DNA of 30,743 nt. It comes from Gnetum montanum (lineage: Eukaryota > Streptophyta > Gnetopsida > Gnetales > Gnetaceae). Below, one piece after another: positions 9,242 to 18,550 of this stretch (its first letter is position 1; each line of letters starts with the position of its first letter). The position numbers and the translations under genes were made by a program. Under the pieces are notes generated by a model. It was not told where the DNA came from, searched no databases, and saw only the letters and a list, made by a program, of their open reading frames with translations. The stretch spans positions 90,923 through 121,665 of the forward strand of contig MNCI01004871.1 of NCBI GenBank assembly GCA_015680685.1, given 5' to 3'.

Positions 9242-10290
9242 TTGGAGATTCTTGAAAATTTCAAACACGAATCCCTTGAATTAAAGGCACTACCAACCAG
9301 AATGGAGTATGTGTTCTTAAAAAATGAAAATTCGATCATTATTAATGTCAAACTTACTACAGGACAAAAGAAGAGGTTGATGAATGTTGTGGAAAAATGG
9401 TTAGTAGCCTTTGTGTGGTCATATTCTAAGCTCACAGGAATAGATCCAAGAATATTCCAGCACTGGATATACACTGACCTTGTCATTAAGCTGAAATGAT
9501 AGTCGCAGTGATGATTAAATCCCAAATTAAAGCATATTGTAAAAGAGGAGATCGAGCAACTCCTCAAGGTAGGATTCATCTACCCTATTGTAGATAGTGA
9601 GTGGGTTAGCCCACTCATGATCGTGCCCAAGAAAGAAGGCAAATGGTAGGTGCTCATCAACTTCTAGCTACTCAATATGGCAACTTTCAAAGATCATTTT
9701 CCATTGCCCTTTATTGACAAGTGCTAGACACTATTTCTCGGCACAGCTACTACAACTTTCTGTATGGTTATAGTGGCTATAACCAAATCCAAATCACACT
9801 AGAGGACTAGGCGAAGATGACTTTCACAAGTCCTTAGGGAACTTTTGCTTACTGTAAAATGTCATTTAGTCTATCTAATGCCCTAGCTACATTTCAAATA
9901 TTAGTCCTTAGCATTTTCTAACAACAAATTGGTAGTGAGGTAGAAGTCTTCATGGATGACGTTTCTACCTATGAAGCTACATTTGAGCAAGCCTTAGACC
10001 ATCTTGAGCAGGTGTTGAGGAGATGTGTCAAAACAAACCTCTAGCTCAATTGGCAAAAGAGCCATCAAAAGTAGGAATTGAGGTGGACCCTGAAAAGATA
10101 AGGGCCATTTAAGGAATAGCCTATTAACTAGAAATAGTTAAAGAAGTGCAATCATTCCTTGGTCATACTGGCTACTATCAATGCTTCATCAACAACTTTT
10201 TCAAAATTGCCAATCCATTGGTTGAATTAACAAAGAAAGATGCACCATTTGTCTGGATCCCTGCATATGAAACAACATTTTAACAACTAA
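9242..10290 (+). pseudogene. pol: Reverse transcriptase of element A, degenerate
   Basis: The lead-in (LTTGQKKRLMNVVEKWLVAF, then GIDPRIFQH) is followed by EEIEQLLKVGFIYPIVDSEW and VSPLMIVPKKEGKW, the standard start of the gypsy RT. A one-base frame change near 9735 leads to YGYSGYNQIQI, MTFTSP-GTFAYCKMSF and NALATFQ. The catalytic motif VFMDD is intact at 9946-9960, then ATFEQALDHLEQVLRRC. A small deletion near 10065 removes the usual GH.IS.KG segment before IEVDPEKIRAI, then VQSFLGHTGYYQCFI. Most stops are TAG at places where relatives have Gln or Trp (for instance PWGTFAY reads P-stop-GTFAY). Confidence 0.88.
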
Positions 10291-10329
10291 AGTAGAAGCT
10301 TATTGAGATCCCAATTCTACAAGCACTTG

Positions 10330-10700
10330 ATTAGTCTAGGCCATTTCATGTGATGACTGATGCATCAAATTATGCTTTGGGGGTAGTGCTTAAGCAGATG
10401 GATGATCAAAGACGTCCATATTACATTCACTACATAAGCCAGAGTGTCGCAGGTGCACAACTACACTACATCACTATGGAAAAAGAGTTGATGGTGATGG
10501 TGTTTACCTTAGAAAAGTTTAGGCACTATGTTCTTAGTTATAAAGTGTTCATTCACACAAATCATAGTGTCATCTGATTTTTAATGAATAAATCAATGAT
10601 TAGCCCCCATGTCATACGATGGCTCATGATTTTGCAAGAGTTCGATCTCACAATGGTAGATCGAAAGGGTGTGAAAATGTGGTTACTAACGACTTATCAT
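10330..10700 (+). pseudogene. pol: RNase H of element A, one catalytic Asp changed
   Basis: RNase H degrades template RNA during reverse transcription. The frame from 10350 gives MTDASNYALGVVL (first Asp kept), ITMEKELMVMVFTLEKFRHY (Glu kept), then FIHTNHSVI, where relatives have HTDHS; the AAT codon at 10560-10562 therefore replaces a catalytic Asp. RWLMILQEFDLTMVDRKG follows, then a frameshift near 10670 before the usual ENVVAD-LSRL-like end. There is a stop right after HSVI. Confidence 0.85.
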
Positions 10701-12088
10701 GGCTAAGATGGGATGACAAGGAGAAAGAGAACCCCTTATCTGTTCAATTTCCTAATGAATATATCTTTGCAGGGGCTATTGATGCATAAATTCCTAATGA
10801 ACCAAGATGGTATGACATCATTCTTACTTATCTGCTCAAGCAAGGACTACTACAAGGGTTGGATACCTAGAAGAAATAATAGTTTCTTTACTAGATTAAG
10901 TGTTTCGTGAAAATCAATGGGAACCTTTATAGAGTATGTCCTGATGGCCTCGTACGCTGGTGTGTCCCTACCACAGATCAACTGCACGTTCTCCAGGATG
11001 CTCACGAAGTCCCTTATGGGGGCCATTATGCTGGGAAACGCACAACCATAAAAATCCTCATGGTAGGATATCACTGGTCAACAATTTTTAGAGATGCACA
11101 CTAGTTCATCCATGCTTGTGATCATTGTCAAAGAAATGGTGGAATGATAACTCAAATAGAGGGGCCACAATAATGGATTCAACCTCTCAAGTCATTCGAT
11201 ATTTGGGGCATTGACTTTATGGGCCCCATCGCTCCTATGTCAAATGGAAAGGCATATATAATAGTTGAGGTTGACTATTATACTAAGTAGGTGAAAGTAG
11301 TAGTTCTCACTGACTATACATCCACTACTGCTACTCGATTTGTATAACAGAATATCATAAATAGGTTTGGTATGCCTTGTGCATTAATTTCTGACAATGG
11401 AACTCATTTCACAAGTGCCACTTTCTGAAAACTTATGCAGCGCTTGGGGGTTGAACACAAACTCACAAAAAATTATCACCCTCAATCCAATGGTCAAGCT
11501 AAAGTCACTAATCGAGAGATTATGAAAATTTTAACACACACTATTAGCAAGTACCGAAGGGACTAGAGCACAAAACTAAATGATTCCCTTTAGGCTTATC
11601 ACTCCACATGAAAGCTTCCCATAGGTTATTCTCCCTATGGGCTTGTGTACAAAAAAGTACTAACACTACCCATTCAATCTGAGCTCTATACACTCTCTAT
11701 AGCCTGTGACCTTAACATGGATTTAAGTCTAGCACAAAAGGAAAGATTAATAAACCTCAACTTACTAGATGAAAATCGATTAATGGCCCTATCATCCAAC
11801 GAAGTACATAACACATTCAACAAGAAATGTCATGACCTCAAAATAAGAAAAGTCAAGTTTTAACCAGGAGACAAGGTTCTCTACTGGAATCCTGCACACA
11901 TACCTCAATGAACCAAGTTTCAAACCTTGTGAGAAGGACCTTACATTATCGAAGAGACTTTTCCTTTTGGGACCATGATCATATATAAACTTGATAACCT
12001 ATATAAGAAGCAATTGGTCAATATCCAACAACTAAAACCTTTCCATGAGCTTAAGCCAACCAACTCAACAGACACCTCGCAAGATTGA
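10701..12088 (+). pseudogene. pol: Integrase of element A, catalytic Glu replaced by Lys
   Basis: The zinc domain is HEVPYGGHYAGKRT, GYHWSTIFRDAH, ACDHCQRNG (HHCC kept). The core has [11 protein letters not shown] (Asp, codon 11212) and ALISDNGTHFTSATF (Asp, codon 11392). Thirty-five residues later, where NGQAE carries the catalytic Glu, this copy reads NGQAK (AAA at 11501, a single G-to-A change). The C-terminal part (PGDKVLYWN, EGPYIIEETFPFGT, VNIQQLKPFHE) follows to the natural stop at 12086. From 10907 the frame is unbroken except for eleven stops (TAG, TAA and TGA mixed) and no frameshift, so this is the best kept part of pol in A. No chromodomain is seen. Confidence 0.9.
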
Positions 12089-12690
12089 AAACCACACTCA
12101 ATCTTTCAAATCTCCTCCTTCCAACTTAGTTGTGGGGTAAATGGCCATCCATACTGACACTTTAAGTGGCTCCTTATCCTTTTAACTTTTTTTTTTACAC
12201 ATTTTTGGTTTTACAACTTTTTGTTTTTCATATTCTTTATTTTACATCTTTTTGTTTTTCAAACTATTGATCTTTTCTAAGTTTTTCTTTTACACCATTG
12301 TTGGTATATTTAATATTTCTTGAATATCTTTTACTTTCTTTTATATTTTCTCATGTTTGGTGTAATTTTCTACTCTTTTTGCTAATAAGGTCCCAAGTAA
12401 AATGGTAATGTGCTACTCGATGATGATAGGGAGTCCACATCATCCACCTATCCACACACTCTATGGTTTTTCTTATTTTGGAAATGTGCAGTCCCTTTTT
12501 CATTAATAAAACTTTAAAAAATTTGTGACTTGTGTAGTTTTCAAAATTGGGAAGGATTCAAAGGTTCGAAGAGGATGTGGCTTCAACAGGATGCAATATT
12601 CTTCGTGCTTTTCTATTTTCCTATGTGCAGGGGTATTCTCATGAACTTCTCATTGTTCCATGTCATTCAACAACAAGAAGTCAAATAAGC

Positions 12691-12857
12691 CCTTGCATGG
12701 TGTGGTCCTCATCAAAAAAAAAGATGAGGATTCAAGCACATCCCTTGGACAAAATAAATGCAAAAATGCATGGGTCTTTGCATGGTGTGGTTCCCATTCA
12801 AAAATAAATAAAATAATGTATGAGAATTCAAAGCATGCCCCTTAGACCAAATAAAAG
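12691..12857 (+). repeat. Tandem duplication, two diverged copies of about 80 bp
   Basis: Copy 1 (12691-12760) and copy 2 (12777-12857) share TTGCATGGTGTGGT, then a [TC]CA-A-rich segment, ATGAGGATTCAAGCA/ATGAGAATTCAAAGCA, and CCCTTGGACAAAATAAA/CCCTTAGACCAAATAAA. They sit about 0.6 kb after the end of integrase. Confidence 0.7.
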
Positions 12858-13239
12858 GGCTACAAGCATTGGTTATGGGACCTGTCTTGTCTCCTATAAC
12901 TAAGGCCCTTTCTCACTTCCTACTTCTTCTCCAATTTGGAATAATGATTGTTCTATGGGAGCATTCTTGTGTCTCAAGGGATGGACTAGTCTTAGAATGT
13001 CGAGGTGAAGTCACTAAAAGTGGTTTGATTTTGGTCTGGACTAAGGATGGATCCTACCAAGTCATTTAATCACAAACTCCACAAGGGACTTCAAGTGACC
13101 ATAATTAAGAACTTCATTCCTTTCTCTTTCTCATTCATCTATGCTTTTCATGTTTCACCTCATTATTGGTTCCATGTTTTGATTCAATGTTTTGGTTGAT
13201 GTGTCAAGATTCTCAGTTAGTTACTTCTAGTTTTTGTAC

Positions 13240-13375
13240 TTAACGTTCTGTAACCATTAATCATCCACAGAGCCCATGGAATCCTTGGTTTGAAGTTATG
13301 CAAGGGCATAAAAGTCCTGTGCCTGCTTTGGGGAAGACCCACTTGCATACCTTTTGGTTTGGTTAGGTTAATTTC
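13240..13375 (+). repeat. Post-pol conserved block (copy in A)
   Basis: This is a diverged copy of the block at 397-690 and of the reverse complement of 29752-30040. The core TGCTTTGGGGAAGACCCACTTGC lies at 13324-13346, preceded by AAGGGCATAAAA (AGGGCATTATA in D and B). Confidence 0.65.
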
Positions 13376-13948
13376 TTTAACCTTAGACATTTTTACAATC
13401 AAATTCTTTTTATTTACCCCATCAATGTCATCCAATTATGTGCATCTTCACAACTATTTTTAGTGAATTCTTTCTTTTTATTGTTGTGAATTTCTATACC
13501 CTATTTTTAGGATTCCTTGTGTTAAGCTTTTTCTGAATTTTATGGAGCACTTCTCTTACCTAATCTATTTTTCAATCTTACCACTAACATTATCAAGCAA
13601 CCAATCTACCACAATCGCAACTTAGCTAGTGGGAAGCATGGACTAGAAGTGGGACTATCTTCACCAAGGATGATGTAGCAATATCACTCATGGGAGATTG
13701 TTCATAACTATTGGATCTCTTCTACCTCTCCCTCATTCTTCTATTGCTAAGAGGGGTTGGATGTCCATTGGATCCAAGGGTCTTCTTTCCTATTGTCATG
13801 AACACCCAATTTTGTACACAATTGTAGCATTGTATGCTTGGGCACTTTTGTATTTTTCTGTTTCCTCTTTGTCACTTTGCATGTTAGTCAAACATTTTCA
13901 TACCTCCTAATATATTTTTCAAGGGACTTTTTCCTCTTCTTCTATACT

Positions 13949-14785
13949 TGATGAGTGGCTAGGTACCCCTACACTCAACCATACAAATACGAGTGTTCAC
14001 GCATGATCCGATTGAACTCTGGAAATGGACTAGTTGTGATATCTAGATAGTTACTCATTGATTGCAGTTCGTTGTCTTCCCACCTAGACTAGTATTTGTT
14101 TTGTCGCATATGGTTTAGTCCAAAGTGAGGTGTATGATGTGTTTTCTATCATTATGCTACTCCTAGGGACAATGGAAAATAACTTTGTTTTAAGCTAAGA
14201 GGGAAAGGGTGAAGAGAGTCTAAGCTAGCCTAACTGCGATGAGCATCCATCCCTTAATCATCCATACACATCTTGGACCTCGTGTACTACTACTGGGATT
14301 ACCAAGCACATGTCCTAGGTACGCTACTAGGATACCAAGTAGTCACACTTAAATTCTCGTGATTAAGTCGTACTCATTCCGTGTTTGATAATAGGGATAG
14401 GAGAGGAAGGTAAAGAGATATTAAATAAAAAAGCAATAAATAATAGTTAAAACTAAGTAAATGCTGCAATGATGAAGTCATCTTGATCTTTATTGCCAGT
14501 CATGTATGTGTCCAAGTATGTCACACTCGAATAAAGGTTCTGTATAATTACAATCATCACACTATGGGCATGCACTGAGGAAAGGGTTGAGAGGAATTCA
14601 AGTTGATGAAAAGATCCTCCTCTAATACTAACTTTTCCTATGACTTTCCCATGCACCCCATTGTATATTTATAGGCCCACATGAGAACCATGATATTGCA
14701 TATCCAATATCGCTAGTTAGGCCGTGATATTATGTACCTAATATCGAGGGTCTGATATTGGAGCTTGACATATCATGGTTCATCA
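13949..14785 (-). repeat. 3' LTR of element B (837 bp, minus strand)
   Basis: Read on the minus strand it starts TGATGAA at 14785 and ends CTCATCA at 13949. Features in order are GATATC-like copies (14683-14776), TATAAATA (14673-14666), the TTTATTCGAGTGTG block and AATAAA (14494-14489). Its last 30 bases match LTRs D and F. A polypurine tract precedes it. The low-side flank is ATACT (13944-13948); the partner flank is not in the window. Confidence 0.88.
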
Positions 14786-14799
14786 AACCCCCACGACTA
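14786..14799 (-). promoter_or_regulatory. Polypurine tract of element B
   Basis: Minus-strand TAGTCGTGGGGGTT lies directly before the LTR start, nearly identical to the tract before LTR D. Confidence 0.75.
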
Positions 14800-14974
14800 A
14801 ATGCAAACTCGTCCTCAAGTCGAAAAAAATGAGAATAAGTTCGATTGATTACACAGTGGATAGGTATGGGATTATTGGCTGACTAAGAATTTATTCATTT
14901 CGTAGTGAAGGATTGCATACAACAAAATTGAGGCACAAACATAAAATTACAAAAGTACAAAACTTTGTTGGAAC

Positions 14975-15622
14975 TCATGTGACTCCAGGTGGTGGTGGTT
15001 CCTCCATGGGTTGCTTTCCCTTATCTTGTGATACAGTTTTTGGAATTTGATGACTTTGAAGGAGTGCCTGGAGCTTTTCCTCTTCAGTTCGGGGATCCTA
15101 TGCCATCCATGTTGATGCTCCAATGTTTGATGGAGTCAACACCTCCCATGGACTTGGCAATTACAGGAACATTTGATTTGCTTTGACATACCATGCCACA
15201 AATAGACATTGTTCCTCCTCATAGGCTCTGGCTTTATCCTTATACTCCTAGTAATCTATAAGCTGTTAAGCCAAGTCTATTGCGATATCTTTTTATCCCT
15301 GGTAACTAGTTTTGGCCACCTCTAACTCAAAATTTTCCACTTCTAACTTCTGCAGTGTATTCTTATGCTCCGTAAATTCTATTTCATATTTTGCGTAGGT
15401 GGTAGCTACCTGCTTCTTCAACTTTGTTCTTAGGTTTCTTGCAGTTAACATGGCTAAATTAGCATACCATAGGTTTGCCAATTCCATGTACTTCGTAAGA
15501 TCTTGTATATGTAAGTTCCATCTTTTGAGCTCTACTTGGTGGACAAACGCATAGGTGTCTAATATGATCCACTAATCAATGTGTTCAACATTGAAGGTGT
15601 TAATGTGGGCCTTGGCCATATA
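14975..15622 (-). pseudogene. Env-like ORF of element B, C-terminal part
   Basis: This is the continuation of the ORF at 26740-28862 after interruption by element C. The frame entering at 15622 is the same as the one leaving at 26740 once C and one copy of the 5 bp duplication are set aside. It reads ELANLWYANLAMLTARNL, a Lys/Glu-rich coiled coil (FTEHKNTLQKLEVENFELEV), then EEEKLQALLQSHQIP and KGKQPMEEPPPPGVT before a stop at 14977-14975. The tail matches element D. Several in-frame stops (after HID, YQG, DLA and others) show decay. The stop lies about 190 bases before the 3' LTR. Confidence 0.72.
15618..15622. repeat. Target site duplication, left copy (ATATA)
   Basis: The five bases before the LTR of C are ATATA; those after its other LTR (26740-26744) are ATATG. 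The env-like frame of the host fits ATATG as the original target. Confidence 0.7.
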
Positions 15623-17749
15623 TGAAACACCACAAAATTCTGAGCTTAGCGCTTCTCCAACAAGAATCGAGCTAAGTCATGATGCTCCTCAACATGACTG
15701 AAGCTTGAGGATCTCACAGATAGCTTCAAACGGAGTTGAACTGAGTAACAAATGGTTCCCTGGGATCCATAGAAGACTACAGTGACATCTGGCATCAAAC
15801 CTAGCAAATTTTGAGCTCAAAATACTTGGTTTTCACTAAGTATGCATCCTGTACGCTGGCCTATACATGCCCAACGTATGGCTGAGCGTGTAGCAACTTT
15901 TGAGCCTCAAAAACTCATCAAAATAGGCCAAAATCGAAGGTGTAGACTCCCCATGACCTTCCCTAAGGTCCCAAGTAGGTCTTAGCCTCCTAACAATCAA
16001 ATTTTGGATACCAAACGGGTCATTTCCTGCCTACATGCTGGCTCACATGCCCAGCGTATGACTTCAAAGGTGACCCAAAACAGGCACTTTACAGCAATAT
16101 TTTCACAATACATCAACTCTAAGAGATAGGAAAATTATTAAGCATCATCATGGGCTCAAGAAAATCAAGTTTTAACCTTGAAATCATGCACTTTTAAGTT
16201 CACACGCTGAGCATGTACATCCTGCACGCCCAGCATGTATGCCCAGTGTGTGGCACGAAGGACAACGTTAAACGGGCACTTTCAGGAAAGTTTTTGGCAT
16301 AGGGTTGACCCTCAAGATGTAGGCATCTAGTCTACATCATCATAGTCTTTGAAAAATTTCATTTTGTACATCAAAATTATCATTTTTGGCATCACACACT
16401 GGCCTATACACCCAGCGTATATGCCCATCGTATAGCTAGTATGCACCTCAGAGATGAGCCCAAAATCCATCGAAACAAAGTCAAAATCAGCTCCCAGATG
16501 ACCTGGAGGACCATCAAGACTCAAGGATCAGTGTACACACCCCAGCATACCAAATTTGATTCCTAAATTGTAGTTTTCATGCTCACACGCTAGCCTATAT
16601 GCCTAGCCTGTGGCTAGCATGCTCAAGTTCAAGCCTCCCAAAACCCTACCAAATCAAGGCCAAATGAGCCCAAATTCAACAGGCAGCATCCTCAGGACAT
16701 CAAACATCCATATCCATGGTCAAAACTAGCTTCAAACATTAAAATATAGGTCAAAATATTTCCCTCTTGACCACCTGTTGTCTAGCGTATGGAGCGTATA
16801 CGCCCAGCGTATGAGGGTACAGAAACACGCCAGATGCCCAAACTCACACGCTGAAAGCTCTATGGACATGCCAGGACACCCTAGAGCTTAGAATGACATG
16901 CTGAAGCTAGAAATAGGATGCCAAAGCTTAGATTTATAGGTTAGAACCATGAAATCTGTTGTACAACTATCATTCATTCATTTTTTGTGGGCATGAAAGT
17001 TCACACGCTGAGGGTCTGCACGCCCAGCGTGTGAACTGGACAGTGTTCACGCTGTACACTATAAAATTTTATTCTTTCACACTGGTCAACACCCCACCTA
17101 TCTCCAGATCCATAAATTTTGCCTCCCATAGCCAATCATCCCACTCCAGATCTGAATCCCACGCTCTAAGATCATATAAAAACCCCAATTTTTGACTAAA
17201 TCAGGGTCGGTTCGGTTTTGGGGCAAGGTTTGAAAAAGTTGGTCATTTTCACACATACAGCACAGGAGCACAAATCTCACACACTGGGCATACATCTTGC
17301 ATGTTGAGCATACAGCATTCACGTTGTGCTTGCAGAAATTTCCAGTAGTTGTCATCACCAATCCTCATCAACCGGGGCTATACATCCGCCTTGTGTAGAT
17401 CCACAACTCTGTACAAACCAGTTCTTTGTACACACTCTTTTTCAATACTTTAATACATTTGGCCAAATTTCATTATAGTTTACATCATTTTCTATGATTA
17501 CGCATGTTTACATTTTCTGTACGTTTTGTACTAGTTTACATTTAGTTGCAGTTTACGTATAACCCAACTTGTTGTAGCGGTAAACGTTAGGGAAGTCCTT
17601 GTTTGATCTGCGTGTGGATCATCCAAGGCACTCTGCCTTTGTCCATTTCTAGCTTGCCCTCAAGTGGAGGCAGGGTCTACTGTGCTTATCTGTGAATCTT
17701 TCGGTGCCCGTAACATTCCAGCCCGGCACCGACGATTTTAGACGGTACA
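15623..17749 (+). repeat. 5' LTR of element C (2127 bp)
   Basis: It starts TGAAACACCACAAAATTC and ends GACGGTACA; the partner is 24610-26739. The middle carries many ACGCTG or CAGCGT words, often paired as inverted repeats, for example arms CACACGCTG/CAGCGTGTG at 16201-16252. A perfect 13 bp hairpin at 16998-17037 lies 22 bases before TATAAAA (17060-17066). The two LTRs differ at about one base in ten over the first 200 bases, mostly transitions. Confidence 0.93.
16998..17037. promoter_or_regulatory. Perfect hairpin next to the TATA box of LTR C
   Basis: The arms AGTTCACACGCTG and CAGCGTGTGAACT are exact complements (13 bp) around a 14-base loop. The second LTR keeps both arms at 25986-26025. 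The TATA box TATAAAA follows at 17060-17066; in the 3' LTR the same place reads TTGTAAAA, so that promoter looks damaged. Confidence 0.65.
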
Positions 17750-17754
17750 ATTTC

Positions 17755-17772
17755 TGGCGCTAGAAGGAGGGC
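17755..17772 (+). promoter_or_regulatory. Primer binding site of element C
   Basis: TGGCGCTAGAAGGAGGGC starts 5 bases after the LTR. This sequence form is what I recall after LTRs of Tat-type elements in plants; the tRNA that it matches was not checked. Confidence 0.65.
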
Positions 17773-18550
17773 CCTTCTTCATCATTTCTCAGATCTACTT
17801 CGATCCAGGCTCGATCTCTTCAGATCTGCTACGCCACCTTGTATATCTGCTCCTCACGATCCTGGATCTACTCTCGGTTCCATCAGATCTACCTTCATCA
17901 GCTCTAGATCTGAGTTTTCCTCATCTAGATTTGCACCCTCTTCAGCCAGATCTGCACGTTGTACCAGGTACATGCTGTGACTTAGTCGTTCCCTTTGCAA
18001 AATTTTCATTTTTCTGGGATATATGTTACCTTATTATTTTATTTTCATCTTAAAACACTTAGTTTTTCTTACCTATAAGGTTGCATGCTGTACTTCACCT
18101 TTGGTACACACTGCCCTGTTTTCCTACACGCTGTAGACCCTGTCTACACGCTGCCTACTTTTCCTGCATGCTGTAGACCCTATCTACATGCTTCCTAGTT
18201 TTCTTGCACGCTATAGACCCTATCTATACGCTGGCACCATTTTCAGCACGTTGACCACTCTGTCTGTATGCTGACAGTTGCAGTCTATACGCTGTGAACC
18301 CAGTTCACACACTGTGGCTAGTTCCTGTACGCTGGCAAAAATTCCTGTACGCTGGCAACAGTGCTTGTACATTGTGAGAGTGGTCTGTACACTGTGACCA
18401 GTGTTCACACACTGTGTATAACCCTCACACGCTAAGCATATAGGGTTATACACTGAGTACGTTGTTCATGATTTCATATTTAGCCAAATTTTTATCATTT
18501 TTCACTTAACATTATCTCATACTTACCTTGATGCATAGATCATTCCAGAC
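17773..18550 (+). other. Leader of element C with two repeat fields
   Basis: Between the primer site and gag there is no ORF. At 17791-17953 AGATCT occurs five times with further one-base variants. At 18118-18460 ACGCTG words dominate: first three 40 bp units carrying GCTGTAGACCCTGTCTACA (18118-18237), then shorter units such as CCTGTACGCTGGCAA. Confidence 0.7.
18118..18237 (+). repeat. Three tandem 40 bp units in the leader of C
   Basis: CTGTAGACCC (18131), CTGTAGACCC (18171) and CTATAGACCC (18211) recur at exactly 40 bases. Each unit also carries two [CT]A[CT]GCTG-type words. The array grades into shorter ACGCTG repeats up to 18460. Confidence 0.8.

Larger units (their letters stand above)
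4974..13948 (+). mobile_element. Element A: Athila-like Ty3/gypsy retrotransposon, 3' end not in window
   Basis: Order: 5' LTR, tRNA-Asp-type primer site, gag, protease, RT, RNase H, integrase, long post-pol region. The gene order with integrase last defines Ty3/gypsy; the primer site and extra space after pol point to the Athila lineage. At 13949 it is interrupted by the LTR of minus-strand element B, so its env-like ORF and 3' LTR are expected right of the window. All coding parts carry several stops and frameshifts. Confidence 0.8.
12089..13948 (+). other. Post-pol non-coding region of element A
   Basis: About 1.9 kb with no convincing protein. It opens with TTGTGGGGTAAATGGCC, then a T-rich stretch at 12180-12380 in which ACATCTTTTTGTTTTTC-like units recur. 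A tandem duplication follows at 12691-12857, then a block shared with D and B at 13240-13375. The last part, 13600-13948, has a short open frame (13698-13910) with hydrophobic ends that I do not recognise. The env-like ORF would start further on but B has interrupted the element. Confidence 0.55.

Noticed and set aside
13698-13910. 70-codon frame as the start of an env-like gene of A
   Set aside because: It lacks the shared N-terminal residues of D and B and the splice-like junction; it has some hydrophobic residues but no other support.
15623-17749. Short open frames within LTR C, for example 16327-16524 and 17098-17361, and their counterparts in the other LTR
   Set aside because: They are inside a 2.1 kb LTR, are not kept in the same form in the second LTR, and resemble no family.
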